Source: Rhodeus uyekii (lineage: Eukaryota; Chordata; Actinopteri; Cypriniformes; Acheilognathidae). From it: a DNA stretch of 64,000 nucleotides. Both the position numbers and the translations under genes were made by a program. The notes below the pieces were generated by a model. That model did no database searches, was not told where the DNA came from, and saw nothing but the letters and a program-made list of their open reading frames with translations. The DNA lies in contig JAWRVZ010000079.1 of assembly GCA_037043235.1 (NCBI GenBank), positions 2,332,001 to 2,396,000 on the forward strand. The letters are read 5' to 3'. Positions 1 to 10,149 of the stretch are shown one piece after another. Every line of letters begins with the position of its first letter. Within the stretch, counting starts at the first letter, position 1.

Positions 1-158
1 GAAGATGCTGAGCATTAGAACTTTTCCACACAAAAATGCGTGTGGGTGAGGGAATATTTATCTTGCACTCCGATACAATGCTCGCACACCGATTTGACTT
101 TCCATGCCTGTACACCGATTTGCTCGTATACAAAGTCACTCGTAAACCGAGGTATTAC

Positions 159-194
<36 letters not shown>

Positions 195-1135
195 ATCTCA
201 GGAGTTTATTTATAGGGCTTAAATTGAGAGGGTGTGTTTCTGGGTGGGTTAGTTATAAAGTATACACCTGTCTTCTAGGAAATTTAACTACATTTATATA
301 GGAAAAAAGAGTAATTGATGACAGTTTAGTATATTTATTTTACAATATAACTTTATTTGATTCAGCATAATTAATTTGACATAACTTAATGTCATGAAGT
401 AACATTGAGGTGTAAACTTGGTTCACAGCAGTTATTTTTATTCCCTGTTTTTCTTTTCTTTCTGGTGTATAGTAGACATTATAACAAAGATGGACAAAAA
501 TAGTGTTGACATTTTTTTCAGAAATATTACTGGTGAGTTTATATTTAAAATGAGCTGAAAGGTGTCATGTTTCGTCTGGTGGTTACATGGCATAGGATAC
601 TTTTAACTTCAGCTTCTGCAATGTCACATCAGTTTCAACAGGAAGTGTCTTGCACACAGGCAATAAAGCCACAAATATTTTGCGGCTGACCCATAATGCA
701 ATTAAACATTTTTGAAAAAATATTTGTGTCATGCTGGCTAGAATTGTCAAAACAGAGGTCTCAGTTTTATTCTGGGATGGCAAAATTAATGCTGCCTGTT
801 CCCTGTTGTGAGAAGTGTTTCTAAAATGGCTATAATTCATACATGTTGATGTACAGTATATTCTGTGTTTGTATGTGAGGGGAAGCATTTCCTCTCTGTA
901 TGGGTATATAAGATGATCTCTTGTGTGCATTTGTATATGTGTGCCTGTACGATATTATAAGCTCACCTGTAAGATCAGATTGCAGAACAACATCTATAAC
1001 ATTGTCATATTGCACAATACACAATTTTGTTTTGCTTTACAGTAATGGAAGAAGTGAGGATATTTACTGCATTTTTAGACTTTCTCTCTTTTTGGTTTTA
1101 AACCTATATGACATAAGATGTGACTGTGCTCTTTT
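1..1135. other. Intronic or upstream sequence of the SLC6 gene, no exon seen
   Basis: No SLC6 exon (for example the TM1-TM2 part that must precede position 1943) can be read here on either strand. The stretch is AT-rich and carries a (TA)n run at about 167-194. Open frames in it are short and resemble no family I know. It is probably the intron before the first visible SLC6 exon. Confidence 0.6.
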
Positions 1136-1927
1136 TGTCAGGGTTCGGTCTTGTTTTCTTGTGTTTTGTGGCAGAGCTTTGGGAGACGCAGTCTCCTGTC
1201 TGTGTCTTGTGTGTGTGGGGTGTTCAAATCTCGGCACTTCGGTCTTGTTCAGTTTCGGTTTTGTGTCGGGATTCGGACATTCATGCACCGTGTGTTTGTC
1301 TTCTGTTGTGAGAGCACGAGACGAGTGTTCTCTCATGCTTGTGCGCTTTGTCACATTATGTGACCCTCTTGTCTGTGTGTGTTGTTGTGTAGCATGTGGT
1401 TAACGTTTTCAACGGTTGCACGCTTTCATGTTATGTCTTATCCTGTGCCGCGTTGCACGCAGCTTGTGTTTTTACTGGCTGTGCACTGTCTTATCCTCTT
1501 GTTTTATGTGGACACGAGGCTTATGAGTGTTCGCATTGGCTGTGTGTTTGTGTCTTGTTTTGTTTTGTCCTGTCATTGTGTAACCCCGCCCGTCTTGTTT
1601 CCTTGTTATGGTTTGATTTTCCCCACCTGTACTCCCTCAATTACCTTCCTTGTGTGTTCACTGTTTATTCTCTCTGTGTGTGCTGTCCTGTGCTGTTTCG
1701 TCGTCTTTGAAATATTGCTTGTCATGTCGGATTTTTGTCTTATCTTGTCCAGTTCAATCCAGTCTAGTCAGTAGAGTCAAGTTTAATTTTGTTTAGTTAA
1801 GTTCATGTCACGTTTTCCCTCTCAGTGTAGTTTTTTTTATTTTAACTTTTTTTTTATTTAATTAGTAATAAAAAGCCCTTCACTCTGCAATTGAATCCTC
1901 ACTTCATCCCTTACCTCAACCCTGACA
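1136..1927 (+). mobile_element. Solo LTR of an LTR retrotransposon
   Basis: A 792-bp block begins TGTCAGGGTT and ends AACCCTGACA, the TG...CA ends of an LTR, and is flanked on both sides by the 5-bp direct repeat CTTTT (1131-1135 and 1928-1932). A poly(A) signal (AATAAAAA) lies at about 1867-1874 near the 3' end, as in an R-U5 region. No internal retroelement genes adjoin it, so it is a solo LTR left by recombination. Its composition, very T/G-rich on this strand, makes long but meaningless open frames. It lies inside the SLC6 intron and ends 15 nt before the next exon. The superfamily cannot be told from the LTR alone. Confidence 0.8.
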
Positions 1928-1942
1928 CTTTTTCTCTCTCAG

Positions 1943-4900
1943 GTTTGTTTCTTCGTGGCCCTGTACTATAATGTCATCATTGCCTGGTCTCTGTTCTATA
2001 TGGGGAATTCGTTCCAGTATCCACTACCATGGGAACACTGTCCTGTAGACATGATTTCAAACCAGACAGGTATATTGTTCATATACACAAAATCACTTGG
2101 AATCATTTTGGCAAAGAAATTAATACTTTTTCAAAGACACAGTGAAATTGATGTAATTGATTAAAAATGAATTGATGAAAAGTGAAAGCAAAGACGTTTA
2201 TGTTGTTAAATAAAAAAATTCTATTTTGAATAAATAATTTTAAGCTTTTTTATCAAAGGATGCTGAAAAATGGTTTCTGGGTGGTTTCCACAAACATATG
2301 AAGCAGCACAACTATTTTTAACACTGATAATAAAAATAAATGTTTCTTGAGCACCATATCATCATATTAGAATGATTTCTGAAGGATCATATGACACTGA
2401 GGACTGGAGTAATGATGCTTAAAATTCAGCTTTGACACCACATGAATAAATTACATTAAAATATATTAAAACTGGAAAACAATTATTATAAATGCTGTCT
2501 GCTGTCGATTTACCTGCGTCAGGACGTTAATTTACCGTGCTGTCAGTATACTGTTCTACATTGTTTCTAGGACAGAAAGGACTTTGGCTTATTCTCTTTG
2601 CACGCTATGCAGCACATACACAAAGCAGAACATTTAGTTTTCTGATAAGCTTGTCTATTTCTAAACATAAGGATTAATAAGTACCGTAAGTAAATAATAA
2701 CATTTCCATTACACTCCACCCCTTTTTCATTTCTGAAAACTTAAAACATGGTGATGACATTTAATCCACATCTACAGTGATCCCTTGCTGATCTTTCCTG
2801 AATACCCTTCATTTAGTCATAAGCATGTACATCAATTTCAATATCATCATAGTTCAATCCTTCAGCATCTGGAGTCATATCTTGGTGGTTTTCTATTGCA
2901 GTCTTGTTAAGACTGTCATATTCTCTTGAAGACATTTTATGAATGTGCTTGTCACAGCTTCGTTAGCTAGGTTAGTAACACAGTTCACCAAACATGGGAG
3001 CAACATCAACACAATCCCATGTAAACAATCCATGCACAATTCATGTGCTCAATTATATTCTTGTGTACATCGGGCAAGTTGAAGCAATAAAAAGTACCTA
3101 GCATTTTGCACACCACCCTTCTCTGCAGTGTGCGTATTTAACACCAGTCTGTTCTGAATTGCAGCTTCTCTTATTCTCTTGAGTTGATTAAGAAATCTTA
3201 ATGCTTCTTCAGTTTCGTTTGCTAGTCTTAGCACTTGCCAGGCTAAACCGTTGATTTTTAGAAGGCTTGCCGCTGCTCCACCACCCAAAAATAATGAATT
3301 GCTGGCCTACTAGTCCATGGGTTCCATAGTTTGCTACCTTGATACATAAGGGGCATTTTTCCCTCTAATTCCTTCCAATTCTCCATCCCATCCTCGTCGC
3401 CAGTTTGTTGTGGAAATTCTTTTCCTGAACATTTATTAATAAAGAACAGACAACGAATAGTATGAGAAGGCAAAGAAGCACTTCTCTTGATCAGTTTATA
3501 TACTCTTTCTAACACCCCCCACCTCGGCATATCTTGTTCTCAGGTTTCGGTTGATAGTTTCTTCATACATCTGCTGTCCATGTCGTTATGCCTGGTGGGT
3601 AGAAGCAATGCATCCTGTTCTACATTGTTTCTAAGGAAGAAAGACCTGTGGCTTATTATCTTTGCATGCTATACAGCACATACACAAAGCAGAACATTTA
3701 GTTCTTAACTTCTAAAGATGAGAATTAATAAGTAAATAATACAATTTCCATTACAATCAAATACACATATTCTTGGTGAAAAAGAGAGTTCTTTAAAAAC
3801 CCATGAACATATCTTACCAACCTCAAACTTTTGAACGGTATTGTAAGTTTAAAACAAATATTTAAAAAAATTAAATCAAGAAAACACTACGGTAATTAAT
3901 GAAAATATCAAGCTTTAAAAACAACAGTAAAACCCATTGCATTCAAACTTTACGTGAGGGGTAAAAATTAAAGAGAACAATTCTTTGTTGCCAAAGTCAG
4001 ACAGATGCACTAAGCAAAATGATCCTTCTTTGCAAATAATAATTGGTACTAAATGAGCACTCTATTAGTCACTTACTCATGCACATGCCTAATAATTACT
4101 CACTTTGTATATTGCGTGTCTTTGATACAAAAGATTTATGTATGGCTGTGTTGATCTCATCTTCCTGTCTTAGTGAAGGAATGTGCAGCAAGCTCTCCTA
4201 CCTCATATTTCTGGTTCAGGAAAGCTCTGGATATCTCAGACTCCATTGATGAGTCTGGAGAATTTAACCCTATCATGACTGGTTGCCTCCTTGCGGCCTG
4301 GGCTATCGTCTGTCTCGCAATGATTAAGGGCATCAAGTCTTCTGCCAAGGTACAAAATGCACGTTTATTTTTCAATAATAGTAGAGACGTTTCTGGTATA
4401 TCTACTGTTTGTTACTGAGGTAACGATATTTTCTATCCCCTAACCCTCACACAAAAAGTTTCTACATTGTCAAAAATAATTTTTTTATTGTTTTTTTAAG
4501 CCATTTACCTCACAATGCAGGGTGTTTGACTATCCATTTGTCCATTCTTTGTCCCCATTTTGTCCCACACTATACTCAAAATTGTTGCCAAAAGGTTTAA
4601 ATGAAATAAATCAATATACTGTATGTTCTTAGTGAAATCAATCAATCAACATAAAAAGTTCTTTCAATTTATGATCTGTCTCTTCCTTTTCTCCAGGTTA
4701 TGTATTTCTCCTCCGTGTTCCCTTATGCTGTGTTGATCTGTTTTCTCATCAGAGGGCTCATGTTGGATGGGGCTGTAGATGGCATCAAATATATGTTTTA
4801 TCCTAAGGTGACAACAAGAGCTCACACTACTCTCATAAAGTGCAATTCAAAGGCATGTCAAATCACGCTATATTCAGGTGTGATTCTGTAATCATACAGT

Positions 4901-7900
4901 ATTTCTCTTTGTTTATATTAGCTGGAGATTCTGGGGGAAGTGCAGGTGTGGCGTCAGGCTGCCACACAGGTGTTTTTTGCACTGGGTCTGGGTTATGGCT
5001 CTGTGATTGCTTATTCATCCTACAACCCTGTGCATAACAACTGTCATCGGGACGCCATCATGGTCTCTGGCATCAACTTCATGACCTCAGTTTTAGCCTC
5101 TCTGGTTGTCTTTGTGGTCCTTGGTTTCAGAGCTAAGAACATTGCTCTAGATTGTGTGGCAACGTAAGTAAGAATCTCGGTTTGTTTCTTTTGGTTTTGC
5201 TTGAAATATGATTGTGTTTAAATTCCCTCCTTAATTATAGTTTTCGACGTTTCTTGAAAAGGTCAATAGGACACATTACAGTTCAAATGTCTGTGGTCAG
5301 TGTGAATTATTCGTTTTTGCTATGCTCATCAAGGCTGCATTTATTTGACCAAATATATAGTAAAAACACTGTGAAATATTATTATTGTTTCCCTTAGTCC
5401 TGTTTGTCGTGTCATCTGTGCACTTCCTGTGAGGTCAATGTTACACTTCCTTTCAGTGAGGTCTATTGTCACTTCCTGTGTGTTGTGTCATTTGTCACTT
5501 CCTGTGTGTCATGTCATGTGTTGTTTCACTTCCAGGTCCCTTCTTTGTTTCCTCTCGTTTATTTTATGAAATAAAATAAAAAACTTTTTTTTTATAAACT
5601 TTTTATAAACTGCTTCTCATGTTCCCCGCATCGCACACGTTCCAATCTTGTAACAATTATAATTTAAAACAATTGATTTCTTTTTTTCCAAATGTATTTC
5701 ATTCCTGTGAATTTTCAGCAATCATTACTCCAGTCTTCAGTGATCCTTGATCAGAAGGATCACATGATCGTTCAGAAGTCACATTATTATCAATGTTGTG
5801 CAACTTATTGTTTTTGTGGAAAGGACAGCATATATTTGAAATATAAATCTTTTGTTACATTATAAATGTCTTTACTGACACTTTTGATCAATTTCATGCA
5901 GCCTTAAAATATAAAAGTATTTATTTCTTTAAAAAAACAATCTGATAGACCCCAAACTTTTGAACAGTGGTGTAATTTAAATGGCAGTGGTTGTTTTATA
6001 TTATGTAAGCTTTTCAACAATACATACTTCTATGAATGTTTGTCCTCATCAAACTATGCAATAAATCTAGATGAATGTTGCTATAAAGTGTTCTTTATTA
6101 AATGTATAATTTTTTATAATTTCTTCATATTTGTATTTCAATTAATGTCACTTTGCAGTAATGTGGCCAGGATGGCAGAAATTGCAACAACAGGTTCATC
6201 GCAGCATTGGTGGCCATGGTTCAACATTTCAGACCCCAAATCAGTGTCTCTTCATGACTACAGAGAATGGTACAGCCATTATGGAAGCCTTCTAGGGTCA
6301 AATATCACAGACTGTGACCTGGAAAGAGAAATGAACAAGGTAGGGTTAACATATATGTATGCGTTTCAGTGCATACTCTATTACTACTTAGTTAAATGTA
6401 TCTTACTGTCATAGTGAAATTATTTCTGGTTATGAGAGTCCATCCATCTATGCTGTTTCTCTTTCTCAGGGAGTGGAGGGCACTGGTTTGGCGTTTATAG
6501 CATTCACGGAGGCGATGGCGTTGTTTCCTGCAAGTCCATTTTGGTCAACTTTGTTCTTTCTCATGCTGCTGAATTTGGGCCTCTCCACCATGTTTGGCAC
6601 CATCCAGGGCATTCTTACCCCACTCATGGACAACTTCAAAGTGCTGGGGCGCCACAAGACCATGTTGACGGGTACACTCAAATAGACGTGATAATACTAA
6701 AGGATATTGTTCCCTAGCTGTCACATAACTTAGCTGTTTCATTGTATAATATGCAGTGTGTTGCTGTATCCTGGGCTTCTTTATTGGCCTGCTCTTCACT
6801 CAAAGAAGTGGCAACTATTTTGTGACCATGTTTGACGACTATTCTGCAACATTGCCGTTGATTATCGTTGTCATCTTTGAAACTGTCAGCGTGGGATGGG
6901 TTTATGGTGCTGATCGGTGAGATGAAATGTGAAGTCATTTATTTTGATGCTGATTATTCTGAAGTTAATACCGTTTGAGGGATCAAATATGTGCAGTTTT
7001 TTAAATCCTCATTGCGTTTTGCTGTTCTGCAGTTTTTTGGATGACGTGGAGGTGATGCTACACTGGCGCCCTCCAGTGGTTTATCGCTATTTGTGGAAGT
7101 ATGTGTGCCTGCTCAGCATGGTGGGACTGCTGGCTGCTAGTCTTCTCCGCATGGTCTTCAAACGGCCCACTTACACAGCCTGGAACCACACCACGGTATT
7201 ATACAAACTGTAATAAGTTGGGATGTTATGAAATAACTTGATGACTGTAGATAACTTTTAAAGGATTTTTGTATTTAGTTTACACAAAAATACTAGTTCT
7301 GTCATCATTAACTCAACATTCTGTTATTAAAAACTTGAATGACTTTGAAAGGTTTGGGGTTGATAAGAGTTTTTCTTGTTTTGAAAGTCATGCTTGTGAT
7401 GGCTGCATTTATTGAATCCATAACACAGTTGAAACTGTTTGAATGCATTTTAAAATGAATTTTCAGCAGCCATTACTCAGAAATGCTGATATGACATTCT
7501 GATATGCTGATTTGCTGCTCAAGAAACATTTATTATTATTATGGTTGAAATCTTGAAAAAGAAAGTTCGAAAGAACAGCATTTATTTGAAATATATGTTT
7601 TTGGCAGCATTATCAATATCTTTACTACAGCTCTTGATCAATTTAATCTGTCTTTGCTGAAAAAAATGATTAATTTCTTCTTCTTTTTTTTATGAAAAAT
7701 TAAACTCTAGTATTCAATGAAAAGTCAGTGGACTCTGATATTGTTTTTGGCCCCAGTGACTTTTATTGAATAAACAAAAGCATATTAAAATCATATTGCT
7801 ACAGATTATCTACCCTGGGTTTGATGAGTAGTATTTTTCTCCATCAGGGTTCTGAAGCTAGCCTCGAGTATCCTGGATGGGCTTTGATCATGCTGTCCAT

Positions 7901-8174
7901 GCTAATCATCGTAGCATCTCTCCCTGTGCCCATTGGCTACCTGCTCTCCTTCCTCAGAGAGGGACGGAACTTACCAGTGGAGGAGGGTGAAGTTGAGCCT
8001 CCAAGAGAGCGATACTCCAAATACAATTCAGATGAGCCAGAGCCAAATAACCATCACTCCCCAGTGGATGAAGACAGGAATCGGCCCCGGCCCACCTTCC
8101 TTCCACTGGGCGCTGAACACTACATGCTACTCCCACAACAGGAAGATGGAGAAGAAGAAGAAGACACTGTGTAA
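1943..8174 (+). CDS. slc6a16: SLC6-family sodium-dependent transporter, SLC6A16-like, N-terminus outside window
   Basis: Plasma- or vesicle-membrane sodium symporter of the SLC6A15/A16/A17 branch. Related members carry neutral amino acids; the substrate here is unknown. Nine exons read in phase: 1943-2069, 4174-4349, 4697-4807, 4922-5163, 6159-6339, 6470-6671, 6757-6916, 7033-7195, 7848-8174, giving the last 562 residues. The first begins in TM3 (FFVALYYNVIIAWSLFY), so TM1-2 lie before position 1. Other landmarks are the extracellular loop with cysteines and an N-x-T site, TM6 (VFFALGLGYGSVIAYSSYN), the block GTGLAFIAFTEAM, TM8 (FFLMLLNLGLSTMFGT) and RSGNYFVTMFDDYSA. The cytoplasmic tail of about 75 residues is acidic and ends EEEEDTV. 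I prefer SLC6A16 over A15 or A17 because slc17a7, pold1, gys1 and aspdh follow, as in human 19q13.33. Introns hold two solo LTRs, a retrovirus remnant and several short repeats. Confidence 0.88.
2240..2495. repeat. Interspersed fish repeat (AAACTTTTGAACGGTAG family), fragment
   Basis: This is the family's middle part, with words shared by copies at 5690, 7385, 23045, 25606 and 41000: TGTTTCTTGAGCA, ATCATATTAGAATGATTTCTGAAGG, then GACTGGAGTAATGATGCT and AAAATTCAGCTTTG. The family behaves like a short non-autonomous DNA element with inverted ends (compare 25606-26042). No coding capacity. Confidence 0.7.
2551..3755 (-). mobile_element. Endogenous retrovirus remnant with two partial LTRs and an env fragment
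   Basis: Two direct repeats, 2551-2713 and 3615-3755, share most of their sequence (CTGTTCTACATTGTTTCTA, ACACAAAGCAGAACATTTAG). On the minus strand both start TGTAATGGAAAT, so they look like LTR starts. On the minus strand a purine-rich tract (GAAAAAGGGGTGGAG) sits directly before the left copy, as a polypurine tract sits before a 3' LTR. Between them the minus strand holds a transmembrane-envelope-like fragment. gag and pol are absent, so this is an internally deleted, dead provirus. It lies in an SLC6 intron, antisense to the gene. I saw no convincing target duplication and the LTR ends facing the left flank are unclear. Confidence 0.65.
3049..3288 (-). pseudogene. Retroviral envelope (TM subunit) fragment
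   Basis: An open frame of 79 codons on the minus strand resembles the ectodomain of a retroviral transmembrane envelope protein. A heptad-like helix rich in Leu (ALRFLNQLKRI) is followed by the sequence AIQNRLVLN and AEKGG, at the place where gamma-type retroviruses carry the QNR...AxxGG immunosuppressive-like segment. No signal peptide, fusion peptide or membrane anchor is joined to it in frame, and the following frame (3258-3530) is degenerate. It lies between the two partial LTRs. I treat it as a non-functional relic. Confidence 0.55.
5326..5973 (+). repeat. Interspersed fish repeat split by a solo LTR
   Basis: The front part (5326-5385, GCATTTATTTGACCAAATAT and GTGAAATATTATTAT) and the rear part (5656-5973, ending CCCCAAACTTTTGAACAGTG) together form one copy of the family seen complete at 25606-26042. 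The break coincides with the LTR at 5386-5655. Confidence 0.75.
5386..5655 (+). mobile_element. Solo LTR, 270 bp, with perfect 5-bp target duplication
   Basis: The block runs from TGTTTCCCTT to CTTGTAACA, has TG...CA ends and is flanked by ATTAT on both sides (5381-5385 and 5656-5660). Near its end are AATAAAATAAAA poly(A)-type signals. Inside, the words CACTTCCTGTG and GTGTCAT recur several times. It interrupts an older interspersed repeat, which gives the order of events: repeat first, LTR second. It is unrelated in sequence to the LTR at 1136-1927. Confidence 0.75.
7385..7690 (+). repeat. Interspersed fish repeat, partial copy
   Basis: Shares GGCTGCATTTATTGA, TTTTCAGCAGCCATTACTC, GCTCAAGAAACATTTATTATTATTAT and GAACAGCATTTATTTGAAATA with the other copies of this family. 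It lies in the last SLC6 intron. No coding potential. Confidence 0.7.
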
Positions 8175-8655
8175 GGGGAAACATTATGGTAAACAGGTGT
8201 TTGAGCAGAAAATGCCAAGATTATTTAATCATGAGTATTTCAGTTGTGTAATGGAGTGGAGGGAGACAGACTCCAGTTATTCTCATTATGCTAATGAACA
8301 TGAAAAATGTGTCAATTGCGGCCCTATTTAAGAGGGACACTTTTTGCGAGTGCACCACTCATTCAATAGCTTTGTACTTGAATCCCTACATGTACTTAGC
8401 CTAAGTGGCTTGTACCAAAAATGTCTCTTAATGAGTATCCACACTTAATTATATATCAGATTACAGCTTCTCCAACGGACAGCAGTTATATTCATTTTTT
8501 TAAATTAAATTCTTTACTACAGTAACTTAAGTAAAATATGATAACGCTTTACAATAAGGTCAAATCTGTTAACATTTGTTAATGCCTCGGGTAATATTAA
8601 CAATGTGCAATATATTTTTACAGCATTTATTAAACTTTGTTAATGTCAGTTTATA

Positions 8656-10149
8656 AAATATCTCAGGTTACGACTGTAACCGTGTTTCTCTGAAAAGGGG
8701 AACGAGACACTGCATCTTGGATGGACTCTATGGGGACAGTGTTACAGTTGTAATCTGAGACATTCCCTTTTGAAATTAAACTTCAAAACTGTGTCTTGGA
8801 TTTACGCTATGGGGTACAAATACCCCCTCTTTCGGTATTTGGGTCATTCTGAGGGAATGCCTTCTTTACTATGTTTGTGTAACGGGTACGGTGAGTGAGA
8901 ATGACGAAGGCGAGGGAACAACGTAAGAGTCTTTAATATAACAAAAATGAAAAACAGTTTAAATACAAACTGAAATGGCACACTTGTGCAAAAAACAAAC
9001 AGAAACTCGTAGGGGCTTGTAACTTGGAAACATGGAGCAATACACGGATATGGGATTGTTAACAACCGACCAAGACAAGGGAGAACATGAGGGTATAAGT
9101 ACACATAGGAATAATGAGACACACCTGACACTAAAAATGGGAGTGGCAAACGAGACAGAAACACAAAGGATCACACGAGAGGAAATAGGAAGTGGCGAGA
9201 CACGACATGACTGTGACAGTGTGAGTATGCACAAAAATAATGAGCATAGCATATATTGACAGATATATTTAGTCAGAGTCATGTCGTCAATCAAGGGTGT
9301 GCTCCCCAAAGTCTGACAGACTGTCCATTCCCTAAAACAAAGCGTCTGCCAAATACAAAGCACTATTGCAACCCCTCTGGGAACCGCAGAGGGCTCTACA
9401 GCTCTACTTAACTAACCCAGTACAATTTGGGGAGAGCTCTCCCTCCCTCACTACAGAATCCAACAAAACTCTCAGAATGGGTGCAGAATAACAAGGAGAA
9501 CTGCTTATTAGGCAGACTACCTCTGCTTGTTAGATTCTTAACATGGTTGAACTAAAGCTTCAAAAGTCCTTACTAAAAGACCCAAGTCAGTTGAGAAGGG
9601 AATAAACACCTTACTCAACCCTAAGGATCTAAAGAGCAGCTTACCAGTGGGAGCCTGCAAGGCACTAAAACCCTCAGCAGCTACAACCTTCAGTATTAAT
9701 GCTCCTCCAAGGGTAGGCCCTAGCCAGCTCGACATGCGATTACCACAACTTTAGCCTCCGTTGTGCCTTGACTACAGTGGGGCCCAAGCCACGGGGCGCA
9801 GATGCTTCTCCTCCATTGCCTTGAGAATAAGGCCGAGTGTGAACAGAGGGAAACACTTTCTTAAACGGTTTCTGTGGTTTTTCATTATTAGTGTGCCTTT
9901 ATCACGCACTGTTTTCTTTTGGCTCCTGAAAATAAAAGGAAGCTGATGATGTGTATTACGGGCACCCTCTTATACTCACGGGCTCTCCACTAATGACTGT
10001 TTGACTGTTGTGTGCCAATGACATTTACATTTTATCCAAAGCGACTTACATTACATTCAAGAAACACAGTTCTGTAATCAATGACGTGCTTCAGTCACAG
10101 GTTAAGCTGACGACGTACCCATAGCATCAATCCAAGATGCAGTCTCAAA
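8656..10149. mobile_element. DNA-transposon-like element with inverted ends, carrying an LTR insertion
   Basis: The left end contains GAGACACTGCATCTTGG and CTCTATGGGG. The right end contains CCATAGCATC and CCAAGATGCAGTCTC, so the termini are inverted repeats of each other. The flanks AAATAT (before CTCAGG, and after GTCTC) may be the target duplication. No transposase frame is visible. Inside lie a solo LTR (8878-9218) and, near the right end, a tail fragment of the tRNA-derived SINE (about 10017-10095, TTTATCCAAAGCGACTTACA). Confidence 0.55.
8878..9218 (-). mobile_element. Solo LTR, 341 bp, minus orientation
   Basis: On the minus strand the block starts TGTCACAGTCATG and ends CCCGTTACA. An ATTAAA poly(A)-type signal followed by GACTCTTACGTTG lies near its 3' end. 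Flanks are GTTTG and GTGTG, a 5-bp duplication with one mismatch. It is inserted in the palindromic element around it. Confidence 0.65.

Noticed and set aside
921..1774. Several plus-strand open frames of 60-160 codons
   Set aside because: They lie mostly in the T/G-rich solo LTR and have low-complexity Cys/Val/Leu composition; no domain or splice context.
7933..8331. A 132-codon frame overlapping the last SLC6 exon
   Set aside because: Shadow frame; the in-phase frame continues the transporter and ends at 8174.
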